Below are positions 1 to 10,994 of a DNA stretch of 64,000 nucleotides, in pieces. This DNA comes from Bartonella rattaustraliani AUST/NH4 (GTDB taxonomy: Bacteria > Pseudomonadota > Alphaproteobacteria > Rhizobiales > Rhizobiaceae): positions 1 through 64,000 of the forward strand of contig NZ_CALW02000006.1 of NCBI RefSeq assembly GCF_000312565.1. Direction: 5' to 3'. A program made the translations under genes and the position numbers. How positions within the stretch are numbered: position 1 is the stretch's first letter; every line of letters begins with the position of its first letter. The notes below the pieces were generated by a model. That model saw only the letters and a list, made by a program, of their open reading frames with translations. It had not been told where the DNA came from and did no database searches.

Positions 1-320
1 AGTCTTTCGAAGATGCTGCATTTGCTTTGAAAGTTGGTGAATACACTAAAAAGCCTGTTGAAAGTCCTTTTGGTTGGCATATCATTAAGGTAGAAGATCG
101 CCGTTTGAAGGAACCTCCTGTCTTTGATGATGTAAAGGAGATCTTGCGTACACAGCTCATAAAAGAGCACTACCAAAAATTAATTGCTGATTTGCGTAGT
201 AAACTAGATATAAAATATCCTGATCCCAATGTTATTAAATTGATGCAATCTCTTAATCAAAATGAGACACCACTTTCTGATGAAACCTCCGATGATTCCG
301 ATGAGGAAGAAGGAGAATAA
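1..320 (+). CDS. Parvulin-type peptidyl-prolyl cis-trans isomerase, C-terminal part
   Basis: The gene enters from the left edge; the reading frame is open from base 3 and stops at 320, so only the last ~105 residues are seen. The segment [14 protein letters not shown] is the typical end of a PpiC/SurA-like rotamase domain, whose G-W-H-I-I-K strand lines the active site. After it come a helical stretch and a very acidic tail ending EEEGE. Proteins of this kind help fold exported proteins in the periplasm. The following genes argJ and mutT are its usual neighbours in Rhizobiales. Family is clear; start and signal peptide lie outside the window. Confidence 0.85.
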   Translation, partial: SFEDAAFALKVGEYTKKPVESPFGWHIIKVEDRRLKEPPVFDDVKEILRTQLIKEHYQKLIADLRSKLDIKYPDPNVIKLMQSLNQNETPLSDETSDDSDEEEGE

Positions 321-327
321 CATTAAA

Positions 328-378
328 AGCTAAGCGATTTGAGAGATTGGCTTTATTCAAAGAGCTTAGCTGTTTTTT
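328..378 (+). terminator. Rho-independent terminator after the PPIase gene
   Basis: AGCTAAGC (328-335) pairs with GCTTAGCT (364-371) and is followed by G and six T. The loop is long (28 nt). It ends the PPIase transcript before argJ. Confidence 0.6.
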
Positions 379-435
379 GCAAGAAGTATTGTTTTTCTGC
401 TCGCATTAAGTTGTCATGAGGTTCTGTTTATTTTT

Positions 436-1695
436 ATGGAAAGTGAAAACTGCACAGTGGATTTTAAAATATCACCTTTATCTCCCTCAAAAATACAGAA
501 TCTCCCATCCTTACCGGGTGTGCGTATAGCAACAGCTGAAGCTGGTATTAAATATAAAAGGCGCACAGACCTTCTTTTCATCATATTTGATGAGCCCGCA
601 AGTGTGGCAGGTGTTTTTACGCGCTCAAAATGTCCGTCTGCTCCTGTAGAACATTGTCGGGCTTCACTTCCTCATGGAATTGCAAGGGGTGTTGTTGTTA
701 ATTCTGGGAATGCAAATGCTTTTACGGGGCGCAAAGGAAGGCATACAACAAATGAAATCACGTGTGCAGCAGCAAGCGCTTTAAAGGCCAGAGAAAATGA
801 AATTTTTATAGCTTCTACGGGTGTCATTGGCGAACCAATGGAGGCATCAGGCGTGGTGAAACTTTTACCAACTATGGCAAAAACAGCAGAAAAAGGAAAT
901 TGGTTGGAAGCTGCAAAAGCCATGATGACAACCGATACCTTTCCAAAACTTGCTACGCGCCGATTTGATTGTGGGGGGGAGATTGTTACCATTAACGGAA
1001 TTGCAAAAGGCGCTGGTATGATTGCACCAGATATGGCAACAATGCTCTCGTTTGTGGTGAGTGATGCGTGTATTTCTTCAGATATACTCCAATCTATGTT
1101 GTCAGAAGCGGTGCAGGATTCTTTTAATTCCATTACTGTTGATAGCGATACTTCAACATCAGATACCCTCATGATGTTTGCAACGGGAAAAATAAAGGCA
1201 AAGTTCCCTTGTCTTACGAGCCAATCTGATCCACGTTATGAGGTGTTTGTAAAGCAATTGAAGACGCTTTTGCATGAACTTGCATTACAAATTGTTTGTG
1301 ATGGTGAAGGCGCTCGTCATTTAATTGAGGTGAATGTGATGGGCGCTACAACAAAAAGTGCTGCTAAGACTATAGCCTTATCCATTGCCAATTCACCACT
1401 TGTAAAAACAGCTATTGCCGGTGAAGATGCTAACTGGGGGCGGGTGGTTATGGCCGTTGGTAAAGCCGGAGTTGAAGTAGACCGTGATCTGTTAGCAATT
1501 TGGTTTGGTGAACATCGTTTAGCTGTCAATGGTGAGCGAGATCCTGAATATTGTGAAGAGACAATAAACGCATATATGCGAGGAAAACACATTACAATTC
1601 GTGTTGATATTGGTTTGGGAACCGGTCAAGCGACGGTTTGGTCATGCGATTTAACGAAAGAATATGTGATGGTTAATGGCGACTACAGAAGCTAA
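436..1695 (+). CDS. argJ: Bifunctional glutamate N-acetyltransferase / amino-acid acetyltransferase ArgJ
   Basis: 419 residues, full family length. ArgJ recycles the acetyl group from N-acetylornithine to glutamate and can also use acetyl-CoA, in cytosolic arginine biosynthesis. The precursor cuts itself into alpha and beta chains at an Ala-Thr bond. Here the site is [14 protein letters not shown], with Thr202 as the new N-terminal nucleophile. STGVIG near residue 127 supplies the oxyanion-hole region, and EDANWGR near the C-terminal third is also family-typical. The gene follows a terminator and a 57-base gap, so it probably has its own promoter. Confidence 0.96.
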   Translation: MESENCTVDFKISPLSPSKIQNLPSLPGVRIATAEAGIKYKRRTDLLFIIFDEPASVAGVFTRSKCPSAPVEHCRASLPHGIARGVVVNSGNANAFTGRKGRHTTNEITCAAASALKARENEIFIASTGVIGEPMEASGVVKLLPTMAKTAEKGNWLEAAKAMMTTDTFPKLATRRFDCGGEIVTINGIAKGAGMIAPDMATMLSFVVSDACISSDILQSMLSEAVQDSFNSITVDSDTSTSDTLMMFATGKIKAKFPCLTSQSDPRYEVFVKQLKTLLHELALQIVCDGEGARHLIEVNVMGATTKSAAKTIALSIANSPLVKTAIAGEDANWGRVVMAVGKAGVEVDRDLLAIWFGEHRLAVNGERDPEYCEETINAYMRGKHITIRVDIGLGTGQATVWSCDLTKEYVMVNGDYRS

Positions 1696-1836
1696 CGCAT
1701 GTATCATAAATTTGACATTCGGTGTCTTTAATATTTTTTCAGACAAGGGGAGAGTTAGGCTTTTTTATTTTAGGGTAGGGGGGGGGTATGATAGAAAAAA
1801 GAGTTGTTTTTATTATCCCAGTTGGTGGAGAATAAG

Positions 1837-2250
1837 ATGTCTATAGAAAGTTCACTTCTGCTAGTTGTTGCATGCGCATTATTAGATACAGATAATCGTG
1901 TTTTGCTTACAGAGCGTCCTCAGGGAAAATCACTGGCTGGTTTATGGGAGTTTCCGGGCGGAAAGATTGAACAAGGTGAAACACCAGAAGTATCATTGAT
2001 TCGTGAGTTAGAGGAAGAACTTGGTATTTATGTTCAGCAAGATGATTTATATCCCTTAACATTCGTAAGTCATAGCTATAAAACATTTCATATCTTAATG
2101 CCGCTGTATCTTTGTTATCATTATGAGGGTGTGGCACGGGGACGAGAAGGGCAAAGTTTAAAATGGGTTTTTATCGGTGATCTTGATAAATATCCCATGC
2201 CTGATGCTGATAAGCCATTGGTACAAGCATTAAAAAAGCTCCTTCTTTAA
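1837..2250 (+). CDS. mutT: 8-oxo-dGTP diphosphatase MutT (Nudix hydrolase)
   Basis: 137 residues from ATG 1837, chosen over an upstream in-frame TTG at 1804 because GGTGGAG lies six bases before this ATG. It cleaves oxidised guanine nucleotides so they are not put into DNA. The Nudix box runs from GGKIEQGE to RELEEELGI (about residues 38-60) with all the metal-binding Glu residues. It lies 140 bp after argJ, as in related Rhizobiales. Nudix members vary in substrate, but sequence and position favour MutT. Confidence 0.9.
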   Translation: MSIESSLLLVVACALLDTDNRVLLTERPQGKSLAGLWEFPGGKIEQGETPEVSLIRELEEELGIYVQQDDLYPLTFVSHSYKTFHILMPLYLCYHYEGVARGREGQSLKWVFIGDLDKYPMPDADKPLVQALKKLLL

Positions 2251-2852
2251 TCTGTTTGTCAGAAAAAGATATGGTTTAAAAAATAGAGGCATTTGTTCTA
2301 TGAGGTAATAAAGAGGATTTTATTCAGATTTCATCATCATCGTGATACATCCATGCATAAGGGCTTATTCGCAAGAAGTTTATGGAAGTGCAATGCATTT
2401 ATGTATTTGTTTTAAAGAAACATTATGGCTCAAAAAGTCTATTTTACGACCTATACCTAAAGAATATCATGCAAAAGTTCGTCATGGAGCATTATTTTTG
2501 CTTATACAAAATACAAGCAGGCATTCTCATCTTCTTTGCCAATTTTTCTTTATGAACAACAGAGTCTTGGATTGGGAGGGTTTATAAGGAACATTTTTTC
2601 TTTCTTCAAGCGAGTTTCCCCCTCAGTTTCTTCACTTGTGCTGTGCCAAGGGAAATCATTTTAATTGTTTCATTATGCAAAAAGGCATGAGAAGATTTTG
2701 AGATATTTTGGCTTCTTAATTCAAGAGATAAAATTAATGAATGATCGTTGTAACGCAATAAATTGATTTTAGAGTCTGACTCTCTTTTGTAAAATAAAGC
2801 GTAAGAAGTTTGTCTGTATCATTGAAGCAGTTTCTTTAATGATAGTTCGAAT
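2251..2852. other. Intergenic stretch without a supportable gene
   Basis: About 600 AT-rich bases between mutT and repeat R1. An 81-codon open frame (2342-2587, plus) has no ribosome site, no recognisable domain and unusual composition; I do not count it as a gene. No hairpin terminator was seen after mutT. Confidence 0.5.
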
Positions 2853-3755
2853 CAATATATTGATTTATAAGAATTATTTTTCGTTTCTTGCCTTGAATTA
2901 TCACCACGAATATTGTAAAACCCTTCCATCTCAAACTACTTTATGTTGAATCAATTTTATTCATTTGGCTTTACACTATCAGCAGGGTTGATCTGTGGAT
3001 AAAAATGAGAGAAGAAAAGAGGAAAAATGCTTCTCATGGACGGACTTCATGCAAGGGCTGTCGCAACACCCGCGCTGTAAAGTGAGTGATGGTGCTAGTT
3101 TATCCCTTTATCAGCGTGAAAATGATGGTGCGCGATGGATTTATCGTTATGCAATTCACCCACACCGTCGTGAAATAGACTTAGGGGCTCTAAGATTGGG
3201 GCTACAGAAGTCTCTTTAAAACAAGCCCGTGAACATGCAATACGGTAGCGTTCTGTTTTACATGAGGGGCATGATCCCATTAAGAACGTGAGAAACAAAA
3301 GCGTGAGGCAATGCGGTATCTTCATTATCTCAAAGACATTGCTTTAGAGACTTTTGAAAGCTGTAAAGCCGAATTAAAAGGAGATAGTAAGTCTTGACAT
3401 TGGTTTTTATCTTTACAACTTTATGTACTCTCCAAATGAGGCTGTTTTTCCATTTCAGAAATTACATAAACAAATATACGTGATATGCCTACCCCTATGT
3501 AGCATACAAAAGCTGCAACAGTAGAGAGAGCACTCATTCTTCTTACTTCTTAAGTTTTGTTTCAAATATGCTGCTGCATTGGGATTGGATGTTGATTCAC
3601 AGACAACAGAGAAAGCACGAGCCCTTTTAGGAAAACAACGTTATAAAACTATTAATAGACCTGCAATGGATTGGAGAGATACATGTGCTTATGCTGTCGT
3701 GTTTAAGAGTTTTTTAGAATGGAAAAACTCAGGGGTTAGCTTAAACAAATCGTAA
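2853..3755 (+). pseudogene. Decayed tyrosine-type phage integrase (repeat copy R1, longest)
   Basis: A roughly 170 bp leader (2853-3026) precedes an ATG at 3027 with an AGAGGAAAA ribosome site. Pieces of one integrase can be followed through several frames. First comes the N-terminal arm domain (DUF4102-like: SDGASLSLYQREND, then RWIYRYAIHPHRRE). A frame change leads to KQAREHA, then DPIK, and a mid-part near 3390-3540. At 3564-3755 an open segment reads YAAALGLDVDSQ, KARALLGKQR and PAMDWRD, which is the core-binding to catalytic linker region. Stops and frameshifts occur throughout, and the catalytic Arg/His/Tyr region is absent. It is the only copy reaching past the arm domain. Family assignment is from remembered integrase patterns. 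Confidence 0.78.
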
Positions 3756-3922
3756 CACTCGTTTTTTTCATTGTTTGTTTTAGTAGAAATCTGTTCTTCA
3801 TTGATCAAGTGCTTAATCATTGAACATCTAAAGTCTCTACTGTTTATGTTAATGAATTTACCCAATCAATGATATTGATACAATTGGATAGCTGAAAGAA
3901 AGTTTTTGTACGCTCTTAATCA

Positions 3923-5551
3923 TCAAGGTAATTGGTTTGCAGAGGATTTTAAATGCATTTCATTGGCATGTGGTATCGTTTGTCGCTCAATCATGCGGTG
4001 TATTCTTATACCATCTGGCATACGATTTAAGTGGCGCAAAAGTTTGTTCACTTCTGCATCTGCTTTTGTACGACGGTGATTATGGCGCAAATAATCTACC
4101 CATGTTGGCATATGATATGCTTCTGTCCAATATTCAGGTCTTTCAAGGTCACGTAAAAGAACCCATTGACGGGCACCATCACGTAAACGAATATGGCGAC
4201 GATGTGTCATCACTTTTAGAAACTCCTCAAGATCATTTTCATGAATTTGATAATCGATCATAATCATGATCGGACCACTTTGTGCTTTTAGGTCAAGCAA
4301 AAGCTCTGGTTCTCTAAAGTGATCAAGAGGATCAAAATCTATCTGAGGGATTTCTTGAATTTTAAATTTTATTCCTGCGAAAGCGCCAAAAATCAAGAAG
4401 AGAGAGCAAACGCTCAAAGCAATTGTTGGAGAATAACCATCTGCCAAGAATCCCCACATTGCACTCCCAATAGCCATTCCCCCATAAGAAGCGGTTTGAT
4501 AAAGTGCTAAAGCACGTGCGACGACCCAGCGTGGTGTAGACAGTTGTACAGATGTATTAAACAACGATAATGCCAAAACCCAACATAAACCTGCAGGAAA
4601 TAAGGCAATATGGCTTATAATCAATGAACGACTTATCGCCAAAAAAAAGCAAGCAGCAGCAAAACCAATAAACGCACTTGCAATAATTGTCTCTGAACGA
4701 AAACGATGACGGATAAATGAATTCGTCAGTCCCGCTGTCATTGCTCCTAAACCAAAGCAACCGAGCAATGTACCATAAAGAAGCGCATCTCCATTGAGAA
4801 CTTTATGCACAACAATGGGCAAAAGCGCTAGAATCGAAATCGCTCCAATACCAAAAAGAAAGGCTCGAACCATAATATTGATAAGATTAGGTGACATGGC
4901 AACATAACGTAAACCATCTGAAACAGCCCCTAAAAGTCTTTCCCGTGGCAAAGTGCTGTTTTTATAGTCTTGTTTCCATAAAAACAAAGCACTAATTAAA
5001 GGAATATAGCTTATTGCATTGAATAAAAAAGCTGCGCTGGCACCTAACGTTGCGATAATCGCACCACCTATAGCAGGACCAACACTACGCATCAAATTAA
5101 AACCAACACTGTTTAAACTAACAGCAGATGGAATATTTTCTCTGCTCACGATATCGCCTATCGTTGCTTGCCAAGAAGGATAATAAAAGGCAATTCCACA
5201 GCCAATGAAGAATGTGAAGCATAATAAAAGCCAAGGCGTTATAAAACCCATATAGGATAAAATAGCTAAACTCATTGAAATAATCATCATCATAATTTGC
5301 GCACACAACATAATTTGACGTCGATTAAAATTGTCAGCTAGTGCTCCTGCCATGAGAGAAAAAATAACCAGTGGTAATGTTGTAGCACTTTGAACAAGAC
5401 CAACCATGGAATGCGAAGAACTAATCAATGCCATGAGCCATCCTGCTCCAACGGCTTGTATGAGTCCCCCTAAATTAGAAATGAGAGTGGATGCCCACAA
5501 ATTTCGAAATATCGAATTACGAAAAAGTTCTAATGTTGGAATATTTTGCAT
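3923..5551 (-). CDS. MFS transporter, EntS/DHA3-like family, with C-terminal extension
   Basis: 542 residues from the ATG at 5551, preceded by GGAAGGAAAAG; a GTG 28 codons upstream is less likely. About ten to twelve hydrophobic segments fill residues 15-400, with the MFS loop motif GALADNFNRRQ after the second segment. The last ~130 residues are soluble and hold QWVLLRDLERPEYWTEAY and WVDYLRHNHRRT, a tail typical of the MFS_3 family (PF05977). Such proteins are inner-membrane proton-driven exporters of small molecules; the substrate cannot be told. It is divergent from rpsO and convergent with R1. Confidence 0.85.
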   Translation of the reverse strand: MQNIPTLELFRNSIFRNLWASTLISNLGGLIQAVGAGWLMALISSSHSMVGLVQSATTLPLVIFSLMAGALADNFNRRQIMLCAQIMMMIISMSLAILSYMGFITPWLLLCFTFFIGCGIAFYYPSWQATIGDIVSRENIPSAVSLNSVGFNLMRSVGPAIGGAIIATLGASAAFLFNAISYIPLISALFLWKQDYKNSTLPRERLLGAVSDGLRYVAMSPNLINIMVRAFLFGIGAISILALLPIVVHKVLNGDALLYGTLLGCFGLGAMTAGLTNSFIRHRFRSETIIASAFIGFAAACFFLAISRSLIISHIALFPAGLCWVLALSLFNTSVQLSTPRWVVARALALYQTASYGGMAIGSAMWGFLADGYSPTIALSVCSLFLIFGAFAGIKFKIQEIPQIDFDPLDHFREPELLLDLKAQSGPIMIMIDYQIHENDLEEFLKVMTHRRHIRLRDGARQWVLLRDLERPEYWTEAYHMPTWVDYLRHNHRRTKADAEVNKLLRHLNRMPDGIRIHRMIERQTIPHANEMHLKSSANQLP

Positions 5552-5875
5552 CTTTTCCTTCCAAAGCGGACTTTTACTACTTTTGCTATTATATATATAC
5601 TTTGTAAAGAAGAAATCTCTGTGTCGAAATGACACATAATTCTTTAAAAAATTCTCATAAAGTTATTGTAAAAATAAATATTTTAAAAATAAAATCCTTC
5701 CTTACAAGAAGGTCTTTAAAATGCTTTCAGGGACTAGTATTTTCACCTTCTTTCCTATATAGGTGCTAAAAGCAAGTAAGAGTCTTCAGTTCTTCTTGTT
5801 GGTCGTAGACCCTTGCTGAACGACATCTCGGCTATGGGTGGCTTTTGTTTCTTCGTTTTTTGAAAGGATAATACG
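5552..5875. promoter_or_regulatory. Divergent intergenic region; rpsO leader and promoter zone
   Basis: 324 bases between the divergent MFS gene and rpsO. It is very AT-rich (5640-5695). A small hairpin, CCTTC/GAAGG, sits at 5696-5712, and the pyrimidine-rich part before rpsO could fold. S15 commonly controls its own mRNA through the leader, but no particular regulatory fold can be proven here. Confidence 0.35.
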
Positions 5876-6145
5876 ATGTCGATTACAGCTGAACGTAAAC
5901 AAGCTCTTGTCGCAGAATACGCTAATAAAGATGGTGATACAGGATCACCAGAAGTACAGGTTGCTGTACTCTCTGAACGTATTTCTAATTTGACGAACCA
6001 TTTTAAATCGCACAAAAAAGATAACCATTCTCGTCGCGGTCTCCTGAAGATGGTTTCTCAACGTCGTCGTCTTCTTGATTACCTTAAAGGAATTGATCAA
6101 AATCGTTATCAAACACTTATTAAAAAGTTAGGTTTACGTCGCTAA
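5876..6145 (+). CDS. rpsO: 30S ribosomal protein S15
   Basis: 89 residues, exactly the family length. S15 binds 16S rRNA helices 20-22 early in small-subunit assembly. The text shows [11 protein letters not shown], the [19 protein letters not shown] helix region and [16 protein letters not shown] precedes the ATG. It lies just before pnp, the usual bacterial pair, but the usual upstream partner truB is 12 kb away on the other strand. Confidence 0.97.
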   Translation: MSITAERKQALVAEYANKDGDTGSPEVQVAVLSERISNLTNHFKSHKKDNHSRRGLLKMVSQRRRLLDYLKGIDQNRYQTLIKKLGLRR

Positions 6146-6154
6146 GAGATACAG

Positions 6155-6193
6155 TGGGTGGGGCATATTGTTAAAAAAATCCACCCATTTTTT
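6155..6193 (+). terminator. Rho-independent terminator between rpsO and pnp
   Basis: TGGGTGG (6155-6161) pairs with CCACCCA (6181-6187), followed directly by six T. The 19-base loop is A-rich. It likely reduces but need not abolish read-through into pnp. Confidence 0.75.
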
Positions 6194-6405
6194 AACTTGT
6201 TGCTTTTAATTAAAAACTTTAAAAAATGGCAAGTAATTATGATGAGGCAGGATTGCTAAGTTCTTCATACATCAATTGCGATTTATTTTCTTTATCGCAA
6301 AAACCAGAAGTATTTTGTTATCCTGCCTACAGCTTTTAGATTTGCTATGCAAAGCCAGAATATGAGCATTTCAAGATGTGAACACTGGTCGTTTAAGGAT
6401 AAGAA

Positions 6406-8598
6406 ATGTTTAAAACGCATAAGATAGAAATTGAATGGGCCGGTCGTCCACTTACCATTGAAACAGGGAAAATTGCGCGTCAAGCTGATGGTGCAGTGAT
6501 CGCTACTTACGGAGAAACTATTGTTTTAGCAACCGTTGTGTCGGAAAAAAGCCCAAAACCAGATCAAGATTTTTTCCCCCTTACTGTCAATTATCAAGAA
6601 AAATTCTATGCTGCTGGTAAAATACCTGGTGGTTATTTAAAACGTGAAAGTCGATCAAGTGAGAATGAAACTTTGATTTCACGTTTGATTGATCGTCCGA
6701 TACGTCCCCTTTTTGTAGATGGTTATAAAAATGACACACAAGTCATTGTTTCTGTTATACAACATGATCTCGAGAATAATCCTGATATCCTTGCAATGAT
6801 TGCTTCTTCTGCTGCGCTCACTTTGTCGGGTGTTCCTTTTATGGGACCGATTGCAGGGGCGCGTGTTGGCTACTGTAATGGGCAATATGTTCTCAATCCT
6901 CATATTGATGAAATGCCGGAATCGAAACTGGATCTTGTTGTTGCCGGAACAGAAAGTGCTGTGTTAATGGTTGAATCGGAAGCACAAGAATTGCCGGAAG
7001 ATATCATGTTGGGAGCGGTGATGTTTGGGCATAAAGGCTTTCAACCTGTTCTTGATGCTATCATTAGGCTTGCTGAGGTTGCTGCAAAAGATCCACGTGA
7101 TTTTGTTCCTGAAGATCTGTCTGATCTCGAACAATCTATGTTGGAAATGGCTGAACAGGATATACGGAAAGCTTACACCATAACGGATAAACAAGAGCGT
7201 TATGCTGCTGTTGATGCAATAAAAGCAGAAGTCATCAATAAATTTATGCCAGAAGAAGGGGACTGTCACTTTAGTGCAGATCAGATTGCAACTGTCTTCA
7301 AACAGTTGCAAGCAAAAATTGTCCGTGGGAATATTCTTAATACGGAAAAGCGTATTGATGGACGTGATCTTTCAACAGTACGCCCTATCCAATCCGAAGT
7401 TAGTCTTTTACCCCGTACACACGGATCAGCGCTCTTTACCCGTGGAGAGACACAAGCGATGGTTGTTGCAACACTGGGAACGGGTGAAGATGAACAATAT
7501 GTCGATTCTTTAACAGGTCTGTATAAGGAAACCTTCCTTCTCCATTACAATTTTCCGCCATTTTCAGTGGGTGAAACAGGACGGCTTGGTTCTCCTGGAC
7601 GTCGTGAAATTGGCCATGGTAAATTGGCATGGCGTGCAATTCATCCGATATTACCAAGTAAGGAATCTTTTCCTTATACCATTCGTGTGGTTTCAGAAAT
7701 TACGGAATCGAACGGGTCCTCCTCCATGGCAACCGTTTGTGGGACTTCACTTGCTCTTATGGATGCTGGTGTTCCTCTCGCACGTCCCGTTGCAGGTATT
7801 GCTATGGGTTTGATTAAAGAAGGGGAGCGCTTTGCTGTTCTGTCTGATATTTTAGGGGATGAGGATCATCTGGGCGACATGGATTTTAAAGTAGCTGGGA
7901 CAGAAAATGGTATTACCGCTTTGCAAATGGATATCAAAATTGACGGCATTACTGAAGAAATTATGAAAGTTGCGCTGGAACAAGCTAAGAGTGGTCGAAT
8001 TCATATTCTGAGTGAAATGGGCAAAGCTTTAACCAGTGCACGCGCTGAACTGAGTGAATTTTCTCCACGTATCGAAGTTATGAGCATTTCTGTTGATAAA
8101 ATTCGTGATGTTATCGGTTCTGGCGGTAAGGTTATTCGAGAAATTGTTGAACAGACGGGGGCAAAAATTAATATTGAAGATGATGGAACGATTAAGATCG
8201 CTTCTGCTGATGCTAAAACTATTGAGGCGGCAAAACGCTGGATTCATTCAATTGTTGATGAACCTGAAGTTGGTGCTATCTATCAAGGGACAGTTGTAAA
8301 AACTGCAGAGTTTGGTGCATTTGTCAATTTCTTTGGCTCACGTGATGGGCTTGTTCATATCTCTCAACTCGCCTCTGAACGTGTCACAAAAACAACAGAT
8401 GTTGTAAAAGAAGGTGATAAAGTTTGGGTCAAGCTCATGGGCTTTGATGAACGTGGGAAGGTTCGCTTGTCAATGAAAGTTGTTGATCAACAGATCGGCG
8501 AAGAAATAACAGGTAATCAGGCGATAAAAGAAGAAAAAAGCGCTGCTGAAAACAGTAAGAGTGATAATAAGCGCCGTAGAAAGAGAAAAGAAGGATAA
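6406..8598 (+). CDS. pnp: Polyribonucleotide nucleotidyltransferase (PNPase)
   Basis: 730 residues, full length. PNPase is a trimeric phosphate-dependent 3'-5' exoribonuclease of the RNA degradosome. Two RNase PH domains are visible: the first ends near residue 220, and the second carries [11 protein letters not shown] and the catalytic segment [15 protein letters not shown] domain follows ([11 protein letters not shown]), then an S1 domain ([18 protein letters not shown]), then a charged tail ending RRRKRKEG. The ATG is preceded by AAGGATAAG. Confidence 0.97.
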   Translation: MFKTHKIEIEWAGRPLTIETGKIARQADGAVIATYGETIVLATVVSEKSPKPDQDFFPLTVNYQEKFYAAGKIPGGYLKRESRSSENETLISRLIDRPIRPLFVDGYKNDTQVIVSVIQHDLENNPDILAMIASSAALTLSGVPFMGPIAGARVGYCNGQYVLNPHIDEMPESKLDLVVAGTESAVLMVESEAQELPEDIMLGAVMFGHKGFQPVLDAIIRLAEVAAKDPRDFVPEDLSDLEQSMLEMAEQDIRKAYTITDKQERYAAVDAIKAEVINKFMPEEGDCHFSADQIATVFKQLQAKIVRGNILNTEKRIDGRDLSTVRPIQSEVSLLPRTHGSALFTRGETQAMVVATLGTGEDEQYVDSLTGLYKETFLLHYNFPPFSVGETGRLGSPGRREIGHGKLAWRAIHPILPSKESFPYTIRVVSEITESNGSSSMATVCGTSLALMDAGVPLARPVAGIAMGLIKEGERFAVLSDILGDEDHLGDMDFKVAGTENGITALQMDIKIDGITEEIMKVALEQAKSGRIHILSEMGKALTSARAELSEFSPRIEVMSISVDKIRDVIGSGGKVIREIVEQTGAKINIEDDGTIKIASADAKTIEAAKRWIHSIVDEPEVGAIYQGTVVKTAEFGAFVNFFGSRDGLVHISQLASERVTKTTDVVKEGDKVWVKLMGFDERGKVRLSMKVVDQQIGEEITGNQAIKEEKSAAENSKSDNKRRRKRKEG

Positions 8599-8618
8599 TT
8601 TTTTCTTTTAATAATGAA

Positions 8619-8648
8619 ATGCTGTTCCAATATGGGAATGGCATTTTT
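8619..8648 (+). terminator. Rho-independent terminator after pnp
   Basis: ATGCTGTTCC (8619-8628) pairs with GGAATGGCAT (8635-8644), with two G-U pairs in the middle, a six-base loop and a T run. It ends where the next reading frame starts, which raises the question of how that gene is transcribed. Confidence 0.8.
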
Positions 8649-8650
8649 CT

Positions 8651-9664
8651 TTGAAAGAGTTATATGTGTTACTGTTTTTGCCCTTTGAAAATGACAGTCT
8701 GCCATTTCCAGATTCAGATCAATCTTGGGTAGGCGTTGGTTTAACAGAAGTTCCATCCCCAGAATGGGCACAAAACTTGGAAATTATAGCGCCTTGGCGC
8801 CCAGACTTTTTAAAATTTGCCAAGGCTCAATTTCACTGTTCTCCTCAAATAAATCAAACTTTCACCTATGAGGGTGCGTTTTTGCAATTGAGCAAATATC
8901 GTGGTTTCAATCAAAATTGTTTTCTTGATTTATTAGAATGTGTGAAACCTGGTGGGTGGATCATTATTGGTGGAGGTAAAACTGCTGGTGCGGCTTCAAT
9001 GATGAAATGGGTTAAAGAAATTGTTCCCATTACCGAAAAATTGTCTAAAAACCATGGGCTCGTATTTTGGTTACAAGTTCCACAAAAACGAGAAAAAGAA
9101 AAGCTTGCACAATTACGCTCATCACCGCTTACTTTTGAAAATAAATTTCAAACCACTTCTGGTATGTTTTCGCATGGACGTATTGATCCAGGGTCTGCTG
9201 CACTTGCTTTGCATATGTCTAAGGTTATTTGCGGAAAGACTGCAGATTTTGGTGCCGGTTGGGGATTTCTTTCTTACGCTGCACTTGAAAGAAGTGAAAA
9301 GCTAACAAGTCTCGATCTCTATGAAGCCGATTACAACGCTTTAGAAGCAGCTAAACGGCATCTCGAATACCAAAAAACTTCTTGTTCGGTTCATTTTTAT
9401 TGGCATGACCTTGTGCATGAAACAATTACGGATTTGTATGATACAATCATTTCAAATCCACCGTTTCATATACAAAAAACGACAGATATTTCCTTGGGAC
9501 AGAATTTTATTATAAATGCTGCGCAATACCTGAAGCCAGGTGGCAAACTGCTTCTTGTTGCTAATCGCCACCTGCCTTATGAAACAGTGTTAAAAAATAT
9601 TTTTCGTGCCGTAACAATACATGAAAAAGCGCATGGTTTCAAAGTTATCGAAGCGCGCCGTTAA
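8651..9664 (+). CDS. rsmC: Class I SAM methyltransferase, RsmC-like (16S rRNA guanine-N2)
   Basis: About 337 residues. The N-terminal half is the inactive substrate-binding domain of RsmC/RlmG proteins. The C-terminal half has the SAM loop DFGAGWGFLS (near residue 200) and the guanine N2-methyltransferase motif ISNPPFH. The predicted job is methylating guanine in 16S rRNA (m2G1207 in E. coli). The start is uncertain: TTG 8651 follows directly on the pnp terminator, and GTG 8666 with GAAAGAG upstream is as good; no ATG is available. RlmG is an alternative name for the target. Confidence 0.8.
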   Translation: MKELYVLLFLPFENDSLPFPDSDQSWVGVGLTEVPSPEWAQNLEIIAPWRPDFLKFAKAQFHCSPQINQTFTYEGAFLQLSKYRGFNQNCFLDLLECVKPGGWIIIGGGKTAGAASMMKWVKEIVPITEKLSKNHGLVFWLQVPQKREKEKLAQLRSSPLTFENKFQTTSGMFSHGRIDPGSAALALHMSKVICGKTADFGAGWGFLSYAALERSEKLTSLDLYEADYNALEAAKRHLEYQKTSCSVHFYWHDLVHETITDLYDTIISNPPFHIQKTTDISLGQNFIINAAQYLKPGGKLLLVANRHLPYETVLKNIFRAVTIHEKAHGFKVIEARR

Positions 9665-9683
9665 ACGAAAACAAACGATACCC

Positions 9684-10994
9684 CTAAAGAATAAAGCGTG
9701 AGAGATCGATATCAGCAGCAAGGTCTCCTATAGATTGTTTGACATAAGCCGCATCAACTTTAAAAACTGTTCCAGCCTTATCGGGTGCTGTAAAAGAAAT
9801 TTCATCTAAAACGCGCTCCATCACTGTTTGCAAACGACGTGCTCCTATATTTTCAATTCTTGCATTTAAATCCACAGCGATATCCGCTAAAGCATCAATT
9901 GCATCATCAGTAATTTCTAAACGAACTTCTTCGGTTGCCATTAACGCAATATACTGCTTAATCAGGCTTGCTTCAGGTTCGGTTAAAATACGTCGTAAAT
10001 CTTCCCTTGTGAGAGCATTGAGCTCTACACGGATAGGTAAACGTCCTTGAAGCTCTGGTAATAGATCAGATGGTTTTGAGACATGAAATGCACCTGACGC
10101 AATAAAAAGGATGTGATCTGTTTTAATTTGCCCATATTTTGTGGCAACAGTTGTTCCTTCAACCAAAGGCAAAAGATCACGTTGAACACCCTCACGGGAA
10201 ATGGCAGCACTTGCACCACCATCTCGGGTTGCAATTTTATCAATCTCATCGATAAAAACAATGCCATCATTTTCAGCAACATGGAGTGCTTCTTGAATAA
10301 TTTGATCTTTATCAAGAAGTTTTTCAGATTCATCATCTATGAGTGGCTTAAAAGCATCCTTAACTGTCGTTTTGTGAACCTTTGTACGACTTCCCATTTT
10401 GCCAAAAATATCTGACAAATTCATAATTCCCATTTGCGCACCTGGCATACCAGGAATATCAAAGGTTGGAGTATTATTGCTGTTATTCTCAGCTACCTCA
10501 ATTTCAATCTCTTTGCTATCCAGTTCACCTTCACGCAATTTTTTGCGAAAACTCTCACGGGTGGCAGGACTTGCTGTCTTCCCAACAAGAGCATCTAAAA
10601 CACGTTCTTCAGCATTCATATGAGCCTTTACTTCGATTTCATCGCGTTTTTTTTCACGTACAAGAGAAATAGCAATCTCAACAAGATCACGAATAATTTG
10701 CTCGACATCACGTCCCACATAACCAACTTCAGTAAATTTCGTTGCTTCTACTTTAACAAAAGGTGCTCCAGCAAGTTTTGCTAATCGACGCGCTATGCCT
10801 GTTTTACCAACACCTGTTGGTCCTATCATTAAAATATTTTTTGGCATAACCTCTTCACGCATTGGACCATCAAGTTGTTGTCTACGCCATCGATTGCGTA
10901 GCGCAATCGCAACAGAACGTTTGGCATCATTTTGACCAATAATAAAACGATCAAGTTCAGAAACAGTTTCACGAGGGGAAAATACAACACACAT
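9684..10994 (-). CDS. hslU: ATP-dependent protease ATPase subunit HslU
   Basis: 436 residues. HslU is the AAA+ unfoldase ring that feeds proteins into HslV. Visible features are [20 protein letters not shown] near the N-terminus, Walker A GPTGVGKT at 58-65, Walker [11 protein letters not shown], and the C-terminal LSRFIL tail that docks into and activates HslV. The variable I-domain lies between the Walker motifs. Its ATG directly follows the hslV stop, so the two are co-transcribed. Confidence 0.97.
   Translation of the reverse strand: MCVVFSPRETVSELDRFIIGQNDAKRSVAIALRNRWRRQQLDGPMREEVMPKNILMIGPTGVGKTGIARRLAKLAGAPFVKVEATKFTEVGYVGRDVEQIIRDLVEIAISLVREKKRDEIEVKAHMNAEERVLDALVGKTASPATRESFRKKLREGELDSKEIEIEVAENNSNNTPTFDIPGMPGAQMGIMNLSDIFGKMGSRTKVHKTTVKDAFKPLIDDESEKLLDKDQIIQEALHVAENDGIVFIDEIDKIATRDGGASAAISREGVQRDLLPLVEGTTVATKYGQIKTDHILFIASGAFHVSKPSDLLPELQGRLPIRVELNALTREDLRRILTEPEASLIKQYIALMATEEVRLEITDDAIDALADIAVDLNARIENIGARRLQTVMERVLDEISFTAPDKAGTVFKVDAAYVKQSIGDLAADIDLSRFIL

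Noticed and set aside
672-1172. 166-codon minus-strand frame inside argJ
   Set aside because: Lies entirely within a well-supported gene, has no ribosome site or known domain.
2342-2587. 81-codon plus-strand frame after mutT
   Set aside because: No ribosome site, no family, odd composition; more likely chance.
2853-3755. An active prophage or complete integrative element at R1
   Set aside because: No other phage genes are next to it and the integrase is broken with the catalytic region missing.
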